Shown: piece by piece, positions 11,104 through 22,309 of the stretch | Position numbering within the stretch: position 1 is the first letter of the stretch | Layout of the letters: every line of letters starts with the position of its first letter | From: Callipepla californica brunnescens | Taxonomy: Eukaryota; Chordata; Aves; Galliformes; Odontophoridae | Direction: 5' to 3' | Assembly: GCA_023055505.1 (NCBI GenBank) | Contig: JALIRH010000036.1 | Span: 186,001 to 250,000, forward strand | DNA length: 64,000 nucleotides | The notes under the pieces: model-generated | Databases searched by the model: none | What the model saw: the letters and a program-made list of their open reading frames with translations, nothing else | Told to the model about the DNA's origin: nothing | Position numbers and translations under genes: made by a program

Positions 11104-11552
11104 CCCCGCCCGGCCCGCGGCCCCCGGAGCAGCCGCCGCCGCAGGTGGGAGCCGGGCAGGCGGCGGCGGGCGCTGCCCGGTGGATGCGCCCGCGGCGGCC
11201 GCCCAGCCCGACTGTCAGCTCGGCCGGCCCATCCCGGGATGGAGCGGAGGGCCGGGGGCGGGCCGGGGGCGGGGGCAGTCCCGGGGGCGGCCCCACATCG
11301 CCGCTACTGGGGCGGGTCCCGCCGCTGGGGACAGCCCCGGGGCGGGACGGCATCTCCGCGCCGTGCCCGCCGTGCCGCCCCTCCGCCGCTCCCCGCGGCG
11401 CTTCGTGACGGTTTTTTGGGGTTCCCCACCTCGGGTTTGCGTGGGGGCGGACGGCGGGGGAACGTTTTGCGCTGTCGGGATCGTTCCCGTGTGGCTCTGG
11501 GGGCAGAGCTCGCGGTGCGGCGTGGAGGTGCCTTGGTTTTCCGTCTTAGCGT

Positions 11553-11685
11553 CGTAGAATGGTTTGAGTTGGAAGAGACCCTAAAGGCCGTCAGGTCCTG
11601 TCCCCTGCAACGAGCACGGTCACCGCAGCTCCATCAGTGCTCATCCAGCGTGACCTTGGGTGTCTCCACGGGTGGGGCAACCTGT
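11553..11685 (-). mobile_element. CR1 LINE 3' fragment, minus orientation
   Basis: It starts 'tagaatggtttgagttggaa', followed by 'gagaccctaaaggccgtc', 'cctgcaacgagcacggtcac', and the complements of the 'ggctggatg' and 'ccctggagacacc' CR1 segments. It sits at the edge of the WNT4 CpG island, about 520 bases upstream of the start codon, and marks where the repeat-bearing intergenic DNA begins. Confidence 0.85.
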
Positions 11686-12429
11686 TCTTGCTGGTAGACA
11701 TTGCAGAGACGGCGTTCCCTCTTGTTCCATTGTAGGGCATTTTCCAAGTGCGGTTTTCGGAGGGTTGAGGACAAAAAGGCAGCTTCTGCTGTTGGCATCT
11801 GAAAATGCACGGGGAGAGGGTTGTGGGTTAGGATTTCCATCACCAGGGCATGGTGGCTGGAGTGGGCAGCAAGGTAGGGCCACAGGCCCTGTGGTGGCAC
11901 TGGGGTGCTTTGGAGCACGAGGGGGATGACACCTGACCACGAACCAAGGACCAAATCCACACTTCCAGTTATCCAGAAACACTGAATGTTGGGAACTCCA
12001 GTAGCTCCCAGCAGCCTGGTTCCCCACCCCTACATCCCCATCCCTGAGGCCGTGGGGTGCAGTGGCACTGCCCCTCTGCTCCCCGTCCCCATATCTCCAT
12101 CTCTCCCCCTCAGCCCACGTGGGCACGAACAACTCGATGTAAAGCCAGGAGCAACACGAGATGACACGAGACGGCTGCCTGGCATGAAACTTAAGATCCC
12201 AAGCACACCAAATCTCCTCCTGTCAATGTTATTAGTTAGGTCCATTACTAAAACCTCTTGCTCCCATCTCTAAAATCTCGCCAAGCTGGTTTGGAGCTAT
12301 TCAAAATTCCCTTTGTCTTTTCAACTCCGTTTTCCTGCTCGCAGCAAGGCTGGAACACGCTTATTCAAAGCACGGCAACTCGCGCTGTGCTGCACACATG
12401 CCTGTCTAAGTGTATTACACCTACTTTAA

Positions 12430-12720
12430 AATCTCTGCATTAGTTCCCTGTCAAAGCGAGGATTTAATTTCAAAGTGCTTTGACGTATTTTCCAGCTCCT
12501 GACAGGCTGCAGCCCACCCTCGCCCAGTCATTCATCTGCCGTCGTGTTCTTGCTGATTATCCTGGTTGGAAGTGGGACACGGGCTGGTGGGCTGTGAATT
12601 GGAGGCTGATGCTGTGAGCCCTGAGCAGGTAATTCAGTGCAACCGGAGCTGATTAATCTGGCTCATCGGGCACGGCACAGCCGTGGCCTTTCTCTTGCTT
12701 CTAATCACCGCAAGTGTTGA
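12430..12720. promoter_or_regulatory. Candidate conserved noncoding block
   Basis: A repeat-free stretch about 1.4 kb upstream of WNT4 with homeodomain-like cores (GATTTAATTT near 12462, GATTAATC near 12650) and GATTATCC near 12555. It is flanked by CR1 remnants. The call rests on motif density and lack of repeats only. Confidence 0.25.
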
Positions 12721-12904
12721 GTGAAGTCATCGGGAAGGCAAAATCTAACAGAGAGGCAGCTGGGTAGGAGGCTGGAGGGCTACGTGGCTGGATGGAGCCG
12801 TGTCAGTGTGCAAGGATGTTGTGCGTTTGGTCTCAAATGCGTCACTCCCCCACGAAGATCACCCCGTCCAACTGCCCACCCATCCCTGCCATTCCTGCTC
12901 ACAG

Positions 12905-13195
12905 CATCATTCAGGTTTGGGAAAGACCAGTGAGACCATCCAGTGCCACTAAGCCCTGTCCCTAATAGAATCATTGCAATCATTAAGCTTGGAAAAGACC
13001 TCCGAGACCAACAAGTCCAACCACCAGCAGCACTCCCTCTGGACTTTCTGATGCCCCTGTGGCTTATCAGGTGGGACTGAAAGCCCTAGAATCATTAGGG
13101 CTGGAAAAGACCACCAAGATCATCCAATCCAACCGCCAGTGCTGCCCATGTCCCCGACAGAATCATTAAGGCTGGGAAATACCACGTGGGGCAGC
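12905..13195 (-). mobile_element. Cluster of four short CR1 3'-end remnants, minus orientation
   Basis: Four successive CR1-tail-like segments are visible: about 12905-12950 ('caggtttgggaaagaccagt'), 12963-13028 ('aagcttggaaaagacctccg'), 13088-13145 ('agggctggaaaagaccacca') and 13160-13195 ('aaggctgggaaataccacgt'). Each is a fragment of the terminal ~60 bases of the element. The repetition suggests serial insertion near one target or local duplication of one copy. Confidence 0.75.
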
Positions 13196-13269
13196 TGCAG
13201 TGGTCTCAGCCACGTGATGGGGAGAAGGGCAGTGAGAAAGGCTGAGGCAAAGCTGTGAGTGAGGCTGCA

Positions 13270-13610
13270 GGGGTTTGCACTGAATAGAAACAAATTCTGT
13301 TTTGAACTGAATGGAACATAAATATCGGACACTTAGCAACAGTGCATGTATTAATCCTGTCCTGGAGAAAGGAGAAGCTGTTCTGAGAGCCTCCAAACCA
13401 GAAAACACAGGACAATTGTGCTCCTTTATAGAAACTTGTGGTTTTTCTGATGAAATTTATTTCAAACTATCCAAACATTTCAGAGCCGCTCTGATGACTG
13501 CTCAGGGAAGGTGCTGTATACGAGCGCAGCTCACAAACAGAAGCAGCTTTACGAAATGAAAATTGCTCCGACAAAAGAACTGTGTGCAGTGCATTATAAA
13601 CAGAAAGCGA
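13270..13610. promoter_or_regulatory. Candidate conserved noncoding block
   Basis: An AT-rich, repeat-free stretch with ACAATTG (near 13412), TTTATAG and TATTTCAAAC elements. No coding frame is recognised. It is a candidate upstream regulatory element of WNT4 on composition alone. Confidence 0.22.
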
Positions 13611-14105
13611 GTGGTTGCTGTCTCACCTGGTCGGCGGAGGTGTGCTAAATAGGGGACGACGGTCAGAAGAAAAGCACGAAGTGTAGGGGTGGGTTTTCTT
13701 CAGCTGTGTGGGTTGCAAAGCACTTCAGCACGTGTGCCCGGGTGGGTGTGCGTTTATTTGTGTGAGTTTTCACAAGCCATGGATGCAGGCATTCGGTCTG
13801 AACAGATCTGCTGTGCTGCCACCTAAAACCCAACACCAATGCTGGGAGATGGACTCCTCCCCGTATATCATCAGGTGTGGCTCTGGAAGAGGCAGAGTGA
13901 CTTGCGATCTACAGTCTTCCCCTTTGGACATTGTCTCCGAACGCACTGTGAAAGTCTCCCTGGGATAAAGGAGCACGGTCGACCTGTGAGCTGAAGAGCA
14001 TCCCTGAATGTGTTCAGCACAAAGCACTGCATCAGAAGCAAGGTTTCCATGTTCACGGGGCTGGGGCTGAGCTGTCTTCACAGTAGAGTGCGCAATACTG
14101 GTGAC

Positions 14106-14160
14106 AGGTGGACTTGTTGATCTTAGAAGAATTTTCCAAACCTTAATGATTCCGTGATTG
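14106..14160 (+). mobile_element. CR1 3'-tail fragment, plus orientation
   Basis: The sequence 'ttgatcttagaagaattttc' followed by 'caaaccttaatgattccgtg' matches the last ~55 bases of CR1. Confidence 0.7.
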
Positions 14161-14564
14161 CAGAATCCAGCGTTTAGATTATATCCCAGCTGGCTTTCAC
14201 CTCTCACCCAGCCCCATCCACGCCAAGCAGGCTGTCTGCAGCACTGCTGAAACAGATCTCGACCCAGGAGCTGGGCAGTGCGTGCACACACCGGTGCACA
14301 CGGAGCAAGGCAGCGCCGGAGTGACAGCCAGCGACTGCAACCTTTGCCCTACTCACCCAGCCCAGGGAGAAAACGAGATTGCAGGCTGGTCGGATACATA
14401 ACACCGCGACTGACTCCTCTTCAGTGCTTATTATACCTCCAGGCATTCGGGAGCACCAGGGCTTCATCCCCTGGTGCAGGAGCTGGGGGAAGGCGTGCAC
14501 GGCTGAGCGGGGTGGGAGTGGGGAATGCAGCCACGTAGGGGGTATGGTTGAGGGCCATGGCTTG

Positions 14565-14635
14565 GTGGGGATGGGTTGATGGTTGGTCTGGATGATCTCA
14601 GCAGCCTTTTCCAACCTGAGTGGTTCTGTGAGTCT
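14565..14635 (+). mobile_element. CR1 3'-tail fragment, plus orientation
   Basis: The sequence 'gggttgatggttggtctgga' followed by 'tgatctcagcagccttttcc' and 'aacctgagtggttctgtgag' is a CR1 3' end with a degenerate tail. Confidence 0.75.
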
Positions 14636-15241
14636 TTGCTAGTGAAGGATCTGCCAGGTTGATGGTGGCTGGGGAAGGAATGGGCAGGATCAAGCACATC
14701 TGGCCACTGTTGGCTGGTGGTGGAGCTGAAGACACACGGCACATCAGGTCCCACATCATGTTTTCTTATCAATATCGAGGTGCACAGCTGAAGAGATGTC
14801 CTCACGTCTGCCCTGTGTGTGACCGTGCTCAAGGCAGGCTGTGGGGATGTGCTGTGACCCAGCTCCCTCCTGCTAGTGCTCTTACCACAGTGGTTTTGGG
14901 ACATGGTTTTTGTCTGTCTTTGGTAGCCATCAGTCTGTCTTCCTTGTTCCTGAGTAAGGAGTGTCTTTAAAGAGGACAACACTTCCCTCCCACATCAACC
15001 CCCAGTGGGTCCTAATGCTCATGCTGAACCATTTATTTCCCTGCCTCAATGTACAATCTGCATCCACAAAGGGGAGGAAACAGGGACCTGATATGAACAA
15101 CCTTCAGGTGTCTTCTGAGAGCTGGTCCTTCATGTCATCGAGTCCCTTGGATGTGTATGGAGCCGAGTGCTAGCTGTGGCTTCCCAACATCATGCTGCTG
15201 GCTGGTAAAGGTCCTTCAACACTGTCCCCTGATTGGAAGAC

Positions 15242-15345
15242 CACAGAACCATAGAATGGTTTGGAGTTGGAAGGGACCCTTAAAGGCCATCTGGTTTAAA
15301 ACTTCCCTGCAATGAACTGGGACATCTACAGCTTGACCAGATGTA
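15242..15345 (-). mobile_element. CR1 3' fragment, minus orientation
   Basis: It begins 'ccacagaaccatagaatggt', followed by 'ttggagttggaagggaccct' and 'taaaggccatctgg', the complement of the CR1 end. Confidence 0.8.
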
Positions 15346-15544
15346 GGAACGGACCTTGGGCCATAACCAAGGGACAGATTTCTGCACTGAGATCAGCACT
15401 GGGTCTTCCTTTGTGCTGAACCGAAATTGATTCCCTATCCAAATCCTTGTTTCACCTGAAATGCACGAGGAATGGCGCCTGCACAGGGGTGTTGGTCTGT
15501 TTGGACCTCTTGGACTTCATTTTCTCTCATGTGCAGGAAACTTC

Positions 15545-15975
15545 TCATGTTAAGTAACGTTCTTCTCAAAAAAAAAAATGACTAATTAAACAACAGAACA
15601 GGAAATGTTAGAGACGGTAAAATCCCCTCAGCTGTCCAGCACATTTCTACATAAATATGGTGGTAAAATGATGGAAACAAAATCTTCCAGAGACAAAGGC
15701 GAGCGGGTGCCCCGGTGACGCAGCAGTGACAAATCTATACTCTGTTACAACAAAGTGAAACCACTGTGTTTATCCTGTGCCTTGGAGGATCTGGTGCAAT
15801 TATTCTTAGGAGGGCAGAGAAGCCGCACAGAAATCAGAATAGCCTGGAGTTTTGCTAAAATATTTGTACAAATCAGGTTATTCCACTGCGGCAAAGGGCT
15901 CCATTTGAAGCTATTGCTTCAGAAATTATCCTGCAAAACTGGAAGGACTGTAAATGCTTGGCTTTAATAGCTAGC
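15545..15975. promoter_or_regulatory. Candidate conserved noncoding block
   Basis: A repeat-free, AT-rich stretch with an 11-base A run (15568-15578), CTAATTAAA (15582-15590), TGACAAAT near 15727, AACAAAG (15749-15755), and many TTAT/ATAA elements up to 15970. The pattern is like homeobox and SOX-bound enhancers. No open frame here resembles a known protein. Conservation is untested. Confidence 0.3.
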
Positions 15976-16532
15976 TACATACAATACAAACTTAATCAGT
16001 GGAGCTTGAAACGTTTGTGGAAAGAAAGGCAGAGTTTTATGGCTCTTTCTCTGGAGGTCTGCAGAGGACTGGACTATAAGGGTGCATAATGCACATGGAG
16101 GGTGGCAACGCTGATCCCATCTGCTGAAGTCGCCAAGGGGTGGATTTTCCATGTGGACACCCAGCTGCCTTCTGCCCCTCGCACCTCCACCCCTCGCCTG
16201 GACTGTGGGGCTGTGGGGCAGAAACAATCCCAGCAATCCAGGCAAGAATTAGGGTCGTGCTGTCTCGCTCTTGGTTTTTGCCTGCAGCAAAGGCTAAAAA
16301 TGTTCCACATCACTTAGAGGTGTCAGGTTATTTAGCCGTGGGCTGGGAACGGCCCTCAGAACATCTCAGTTACACATTGCTCTGAATATCTCAGCAAATT
16401 GCTTGCATCTAATTGAAATAAAGGAAGTGCAGTGGCTTCGTTTACCTGATGGACTGTATATAGCAACGCATCCACTACATTTTTTCAATTGATCATAATG
16501 AAAGATTTATTATCCCACCTGGTAAATATTGA

Positions 16533-16563
16533 CTTCTTCTTCTTCTTCTTTTTTTTTTTTTTT
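16533..16563. repeat. (CTT)n followed by poly-T
   Basis: Several CTT units (16533-16549) run into about 15 thymines (to 16563), a simple pyrimidine tract. Confidence 0.9.
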
Positions 16564-18535
16564 CTTGGTCAGAACTTCCTTCTCATGTCAACATCCCAAG
16601 TAAAGTCAATAGTTTCTTATTCACATTTCAGTTCTGGAAGTGCAAAGCCTCTGAATCATCTCAGATGTGCCCCCAAACCTCCAGTCTGGGGCTTCCAACC
16701 TGCTTTGTTTTGCAGTCTGAAAACTTTTACTGTGGCACTACAGCCCCTTCTAAAGCAATTGAGCTGTACTGCTGAGAGCCTCCAGGTTGATGAGTTACTT
16801 TTTCTGGAGCTCGCATAAGTAGTAGGGTCTTCGTGTATCAGAAGTTCAAAAGTGCAGATCCAAGAAACAAGTGAGTGTCTCTTGAATCACTTATTGGATT
16901 TAGGTGGGTTCCTGAGTCATAGGGCTGGTGTCTTGCAGAAAACAACAGATGTCATCAAAAATGGGACCACTGATAGGAGCACTGCAGACCTCCAGCTGTC
17001 TTTTGCCTGTGTTGAAGAGAAGGGAAACTCCATGGGTTTGGGGGACCAGGTCATGGGCACGTGGAAGGAGCCAGGACTCCTTGGAGAAGGTGAAGTAGCG
17101 ATGGAGAGAAGACTATAACAATAGATTATGTTGTCCATGTATGCATGTTTCTTGAACTTGATAAGCAGATGGTAATCCATAATGAAGCACAATCTGGCCT
17201 CCCTTATAATGGGAAATGCACCTCCTGAGCATTTTAGTGGGGAATTTCTGGGCAGAGATCAGTGAAGGGATGGCTGGTTTGGGTAAGGAGGAGCTGTTTC
17301 TTGGTCTGTTAAACCCAATGTCTTTGCCCATCAAAGGGGCAGCACTTAGGCTTTGTGGACATGTGAACACTGGAGACTATTAGGATTGCAAGAGTGTCCA
17401 GACACAGGGTAGACAATCTGTGTAGGAGGGAGATGCTCAGCATGAAGGGAACTGCCCTAGGTCAAGACATGCTGGGCATTAATCAGCCTGGAGACTGAAG
17501 CCAAGAAACCAAGTCCCTTCTCAATCCGTGGAGAAATGTTGGCCTCTCCAGTGAGCATTCACCTCATCTCTCCCGGGGACTCATTCTTGAAGAGCCCACA
17601 ACAATGCTCGGAAAAGCTGTAGAGGAGCCCATGAAAGTTCTAAAGATTGGACTTCTTTGGATGAGTGCAGTTGGGTGAGATGAATTCATCCCCGGCAGCC
17701 CATGTGAGAACTCAAAATTTGTGACTGACTTGCTGATTTGCAGCATTTTCACTGGGTGTCTCTGAAGGGGAAATTGCAGCAGAAATTCAGGCTACCCAGG
17801 GCCACAGAGCTGCTGTCACAGACACCAGAATTCATATGTGCAGTCGTGGGTGACTCAGGAGGTTCAAAGAACTTCCAGCTGTAAATACTAACATTGATAT
17901 ATGGGTCATCTTCCATTCTAGAAATGCTGTATGAGGTGACAGACTTCATACCGCCCCAAAACGTTGCATGACTCAGGAAATACCTTGGTGCATGTCTGGC
18001 ATTAAGGAAAAGCCAAAGGGCTGATATTTAACCATCTCCCTGGATTTCTACCAAGCTGAGGTGACCACTATAGATTCACCAGTGTGCGTGGACTCAGATC
18101 TGCTTAAAGGAGTTGAAAAAAGGCTAAAAGTTCTCATTTCTACTTTTTTTTTCCTCCAAAAGTACATTTTTGGGGGGGTAATTTCTTTCTTTTTCTTTTT
18201 TTTTTTTCATATTACTGTTTTCTGTTGCTTGGGGAAAATTCTACTTTTCAAGAAAACTGAAATATATGTAGAGCTCTGATTTCCAAACACTGCCTCTCCA
18301 GAGGTGCAGGAGAGTTTGGACACTCACTGATGCTATATTTACAAGGACATCCAGTCTGGGGACCCCAGTTTAGAATAAAGAGAAAATAGTTTCCCTCCTA
18401 CTGTCGTCCCAGATATCTCTCAGCCCTGATTTACACCTGCAGTTAAATCCAAACAAATGCTCTTTGACACTGCTCAGTACTTGCTGAATGTTGATCTAAG
18501 GAGATATATGAGGCTCACTGAATTTTGTCTTGGAG
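16564..18535. other. Intergenic stretch without a recognised gene
   Basis: Unique-looking AT-moderate DNA. The only repeat noted is the T-rich segment 18143-18207, two long T runs broken by a G run. No exon or RNA gene is recognised. Confidence 0.6.
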
Positions 18536-18537
18536 TC

Positions 18538-18602
18538 ATAGGTCATAGAATATTACAAGTTGGAAGAGATCCACAAGGAACACTGAGCCCAACCCCTGAC
18601 TT
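18538..18602 (-). mobile_element. CR1 3'-tail fragment, minus orientation, degraded
   Basis: The sequence 'aggtcatagaatattacaag' followed by 'ttggaagagatccacaagga' resembles the complement of the CR1 end, with more substitutions than neighbouring copies, so probably older. Confidence 0.6.
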
Positions 18603-19160
18603 GGAGTCTTGATATTAATTAAGTAATATGCTTTCCCAATTAGATAGCCAATCATAGCTCCTATTATCTGATCAAGCTCTGATTACACTTCTTTCAATAC
18701 TGGTGGGACATCACATAATGAAAGGGACCACAGCGTTCTCAGTGTACATCCAATTTTTATTACACATTGAAAAACACTTTGGTGAGATACATCTTTAAAA
18801 ATAGACCTCAAACCCTGTCTGTTCAGTGGATTCCCAGATAGTCACAACATCTCAGAGCTCTTACGGTCACCACCATTTCAAAACCAGGAGTGGGTCTGTC
18901 CTCTCATGGGGTGGTTGAGGCCTGAGTTTGTGGTGACCACGCTGAGTGAGCGTGTCCGGCTCGGTGTGCTGGCTGGGACACGCCACTAGAGGGGGACACA
19001 GCCATGTGTAACAGGACATGGCCACCAGCCACGAGCGTGGGCCTGGGAGGTACACATGGTGGCTCAATGAGTGGGGCTTGCGTGAGCCTTTGGGGTCTCA
19101 GCCCCTCTGGACCAAGGTGCTGGGCCACAGGAAGGCAATGAGTGAATAAAACACTGCTGA

Positions 19161-19262
19161 TGGTAGAGCCTTGTGTTGATGAAGCCTTGTGTTGTTGGTG
19201 AAGCCTTGTGTTGTTAGTGAAGCCTTGCATTGATGGTGAAGCCTCGTGTTGATGGTGGAGCC
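19161..19262. repeat. 19-bp minisatellite, about five units
   Basis: Tandem copies of a unit like 'gaagccttgtgttgttggt' with variants such as 'gaagccttgcattgatggt'. The first unit is shorter, about 16 bases. It yields low-complexity open frames on the minus strand that are not genes. Confidence 0.85.
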
Positions 19263-20159
19263 AATGGCTGTGGTGCGGGATGTGAGCAGGCCTTGTGCTA
19301 CACTGCTCCCCTTCATTGCTGATGTTACACTGGAGGTTGCCTGGCATTTTCCAGCTCTGCAAAGCAGTCCTGGTCAGCATATGGAGTATGCACATGGCTT
19401 GGTGGGATGTGGCCTGTGGGAACACCTAGGTTTTGTTTTTATGGTGAGGCTGGTGAGTAATTGGGTTTTCACCTTGATTTCCCAGGCACTATATTGTTTG
19501 GAAGGGACTGTATCTCTCCCTTGAGCATCATGAAGAGATCCTGTTGGTGTCTATCAGGGGCAGTTCCCATTTGTTGGGGTCTGCAAGAGCTGTTATTTAG
19601 GTAAATTCCTTACTTATCTGCTGGGGAGAGCTGGGAAACACCTACAGCCTTCAATGGATAAGCAGCAGGATTGTGTCCTAATGATTCAGGAAGCAAGTGG
19701 TGGGAAAAACATTCTGTATCATGTATAATGAGCTCTGCCAACCTCTCTCTGGGAAGAATAAGGGTGGTCTATACTCTTCAGCCCCAAGGAAAATGTGTCC
19801 AGCCCATTTGTGGAATCCCGGGCTACATTTTTGCCCCTCTCCTTGACACCCCATAACAATAAGCCTTTGGAGACAGAAGTCTTATCATTTTTGACCTGGG
19901 ATGATCAGAAATAAATCAAATCATAGAAATAGTTTCAAACCAGAGGAGCAGTATAAAGACATTTCCTCTTCTACTTCCCTGTACCGTGGCATGATCACTG
20001 ATGTGGGATAAGCGTGCTGTTGACATGCCTGGTGCTGTGACCTACAGCTCTGCCAAACCAGCCCTTTTCTTGGGAACTCTTAATCTCTAATGGCTTTTGA
20101 TGGTACTGCTGGTTTGATCTCTGATTTACACCTCTGTAAAGCCCTGGAGGTTGGGAGGC

Positions 20160-20690
20160 TTCTGTTTTTCACCTAAAGGTAAAAATGACTTAAAATTCAA
20201 ATGAGAGTAATAGAATTCAAGTTGGTGGCTTGCAATTCCCAGCAGATAATAAGAAGTGAAATTACTTTGCAATGTGTTGGCTAATTTGCTGAATTTTACA
20301 GTCTTTTCTCCTACTCAAATGGTAGGCACTACATTTACCAGATTTATGGATAAATTAAACTTTCCATAGCAGCAAAATTACCTGGGAGTTCTTTAGTATA
20401 TGATTTTCTGCAATTGATTACACAATAAATAGCCCTTTCTTTATCTCCCCAGAGAAATGTAAGGATGGGATTTCATGCCGTTCGTTTTTTATGGGAGCTC
20501 AATGTGAGGGCTCCTCGGGGAGCTTTGAAAATCACAGCCCTTAATTTTTAATTTTCAGTCCTTATAAACAATGCTATTTATTTGGGTGTGCCTGTGAGCT
20601 GAGGGCCAGTCAAATATCACTTCTCCGTAGGCTCTGCCAAATGCTGAATCTCTCTGAGTTTATTACTTTAATCTGTTCTTACAGAGGTAG
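20160..20690. promoter_or_regulatory. Candidate conserved noncoding block (AT-rich)
   Basis: About 530 bases that are free of recognised repeats, CpG-poor and AT-rich, with CAATTGATTACAC near 20412, several TTTAC/AAATTA cores and a TTATAAACAATG stretch near 20563. The uniform composition without open frames is like many vertebrate developmental noncoding elements. This is an inference from composition. Confidence 0.3.
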
Positions 20691-21660
20691 AGCTGAGCCT
20701 TGATGCATAGTGCTGTCCTTTCCCCTATCCCTCACCCTGCTTGGCTCCATTTGATGCATTTGGCTGAAGACCCAATGCCCACACCTACAAAAAAAACTCA
20801 GATACATGTAAGAGTCAAAAGGATATTTTGGGGATTTCTTTTTCCTTTTTCAGCCAGGTTTGGAAACCTGTGCCCCCTGCAGCAACTGCAGCAGCTTGAA
20901 AGCATCAGGTTGGAGTTTAGAGCTCAGAGAAATGCCATAGAATTTATGGCAACTGTGTTCCCCGGATCCAAGCTCAGCAGATGCTGCTCCAGGCTGATCC
21001 TTTGGATGTGGGAGTAATAGGGAAATCAGTAGGAAAGCATCTATTTGTCCCAGAGAGGGAGTAGGAAGCAGGAGAAGCTGGGGGAAGTCTTCCTGCAATT
21101 TTGGGTCTGGTGGAAATCATGTGGGCTTGATCTTTGACTTGAGTCATCTGCACCCCCATACCCGAAGAACAGCCACAGCTTTAGAAATGGGAACCAATGC
21201 CATCATTTTCACCTTTCTCAGAAGGAATGGCATTAAATCCCACGTTTCCCCACAGGGGCCGAGCATCCACCCTGGAGCGTCTCAAGCGACTCCCATTGCA
21301 ATGACCTTATTGCCCTGACTCACATCCTCCTGGCCTGGCTTCGCCGCTCACTCCCTGTGCTGCGCTGCCCGCCTGCGGGCTGGGTGCTGGAGGCACCTCC
21401 CTCAGCAGTCCCTTGGGTGCTGACCCCATTACACAGCCTGGCACATCTCTGCCACGCTGCCATCCATCAGCTGACAAGCAAATCCGCCCCACGCTGTCAC
21501 TTGTCACCAGCAGCTTTCAGTCCCTGCAGGAGCTCTGTGACTCTGGGCTAACGGAGAGGGGTTTGTGCCCGGTTAAGTATGATCAGGAAGTTTAGGGAAG
21601 ATTACAAAAAAAATCTTGGAAAAATCTGCACCAGTCCGTGTCCAATGAAGTCAAAGCCAA
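20691..21660. other. Intergenic stretch without a recognised gene
   Basis: Mixed-composition DNA with only short chance frames. No repeat family, exon or RNA gene is recognised. Confidence 0.55.
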
Positions 21661-21707
21661 GGGATGCAACTTGTGGTTCACCCATCCTTCTGCAGTGCCA
21701 TGGGGAG

Positions 21708-21900
21708 AGTTTGTAGTTCCTCCAGTTTGGAATGGGGCAGGAAGACATCAGTGGGGTTTCTCATCCCACTTGGAACCACCTGGGTGGAACTGTACCAAAG
21801 GGTCAGTTTGCAGTTCCCCTGGTTTGGGCTGGGATGGGAAAAGGTCAGTGGGGTTCCTCATCCTGATTAGAGACACCGCTGGGTGATGGGTGGAACCATT
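21708..21900. repeat. 97-bp tandem duplication, two diverged copies
   Basis: The sequence 'agtttgtagttcctccagtt' at 21708 recurs as 'agtttgcagttcccctggtt' at 21805, and 'gtggggtttctcatccca' at 21751 recurs as 'gtggggttcctcatcctg' at 21848, both offset by 97. A 'gggtggaac' element at about 21783 recurs near 21889, hinting at a third partial copy. Confidence 0.8.
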
Positions 21901-22309
21901 CATGGAGAGAGGCTGGAAACCCCCAGTGTGTGAGACCGATGGGATCCCAAGATGGGAGGCTGATGGGATGGCAGGACGTGGGGGGCTCAGCCAGTCCTGC
22001 CCTCTGACTGTTCTGGGGCTTTGGGTGGCTCCGAGGGACTGTGACTCTGATCTTCATGCAGGAGGAAAGAGCTGGCAAATGATGGGAGGAACCGTTGTTG
22101 AAAAGGTGATTTGCTGTCACCAACAGCCCATCCATTCCTACCTGGGGGCCGCTGTGTTGGTCCAGAAACTGTGGGAAGCTTTAAGAACCCAGGAGCCCTC
22201 GGAGCCCCATTGGCCTCCTGCCCTCTGCGTGCAGCAGTCTCAGGTGGGAGACTCCTGGGTGACCCCTCGCTGCCAGGTGAACCCTTGTTTGCGCAGTTGC
22301 CCAGCGGAT

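Larger units (their letters stand above)
10600..11480 (-). promoter_or_regulatory. WNT4: WNT4 CpG island, promoter and 5' leader
   Basis: CpG dinucleotides and G+C are strongly enriched over this stretch, which surrounds exon 1 and extends about 450 bases upstream of the start codon. Many GGGCGG-like SP1 boxes are visible, for example around 11255-11290 and 11310-11345. No TATA box is seen at a plausible place, so transcription probably starts at dispersed sites somewhere between about 11100 and 11400. The exact start cannot be read from the sequence. Confidence 0.8.

Noticed and set aside
10502..11557. 351-codon plus-strand open frame across the CpG island
   Set aside because: It runs antisense over WNT4 exon 1 and the GGTGC array. 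Its composition (Arg, Gly, Ala, Pro) is what GC-rich DNA gives by chance, and no family motif is seen.
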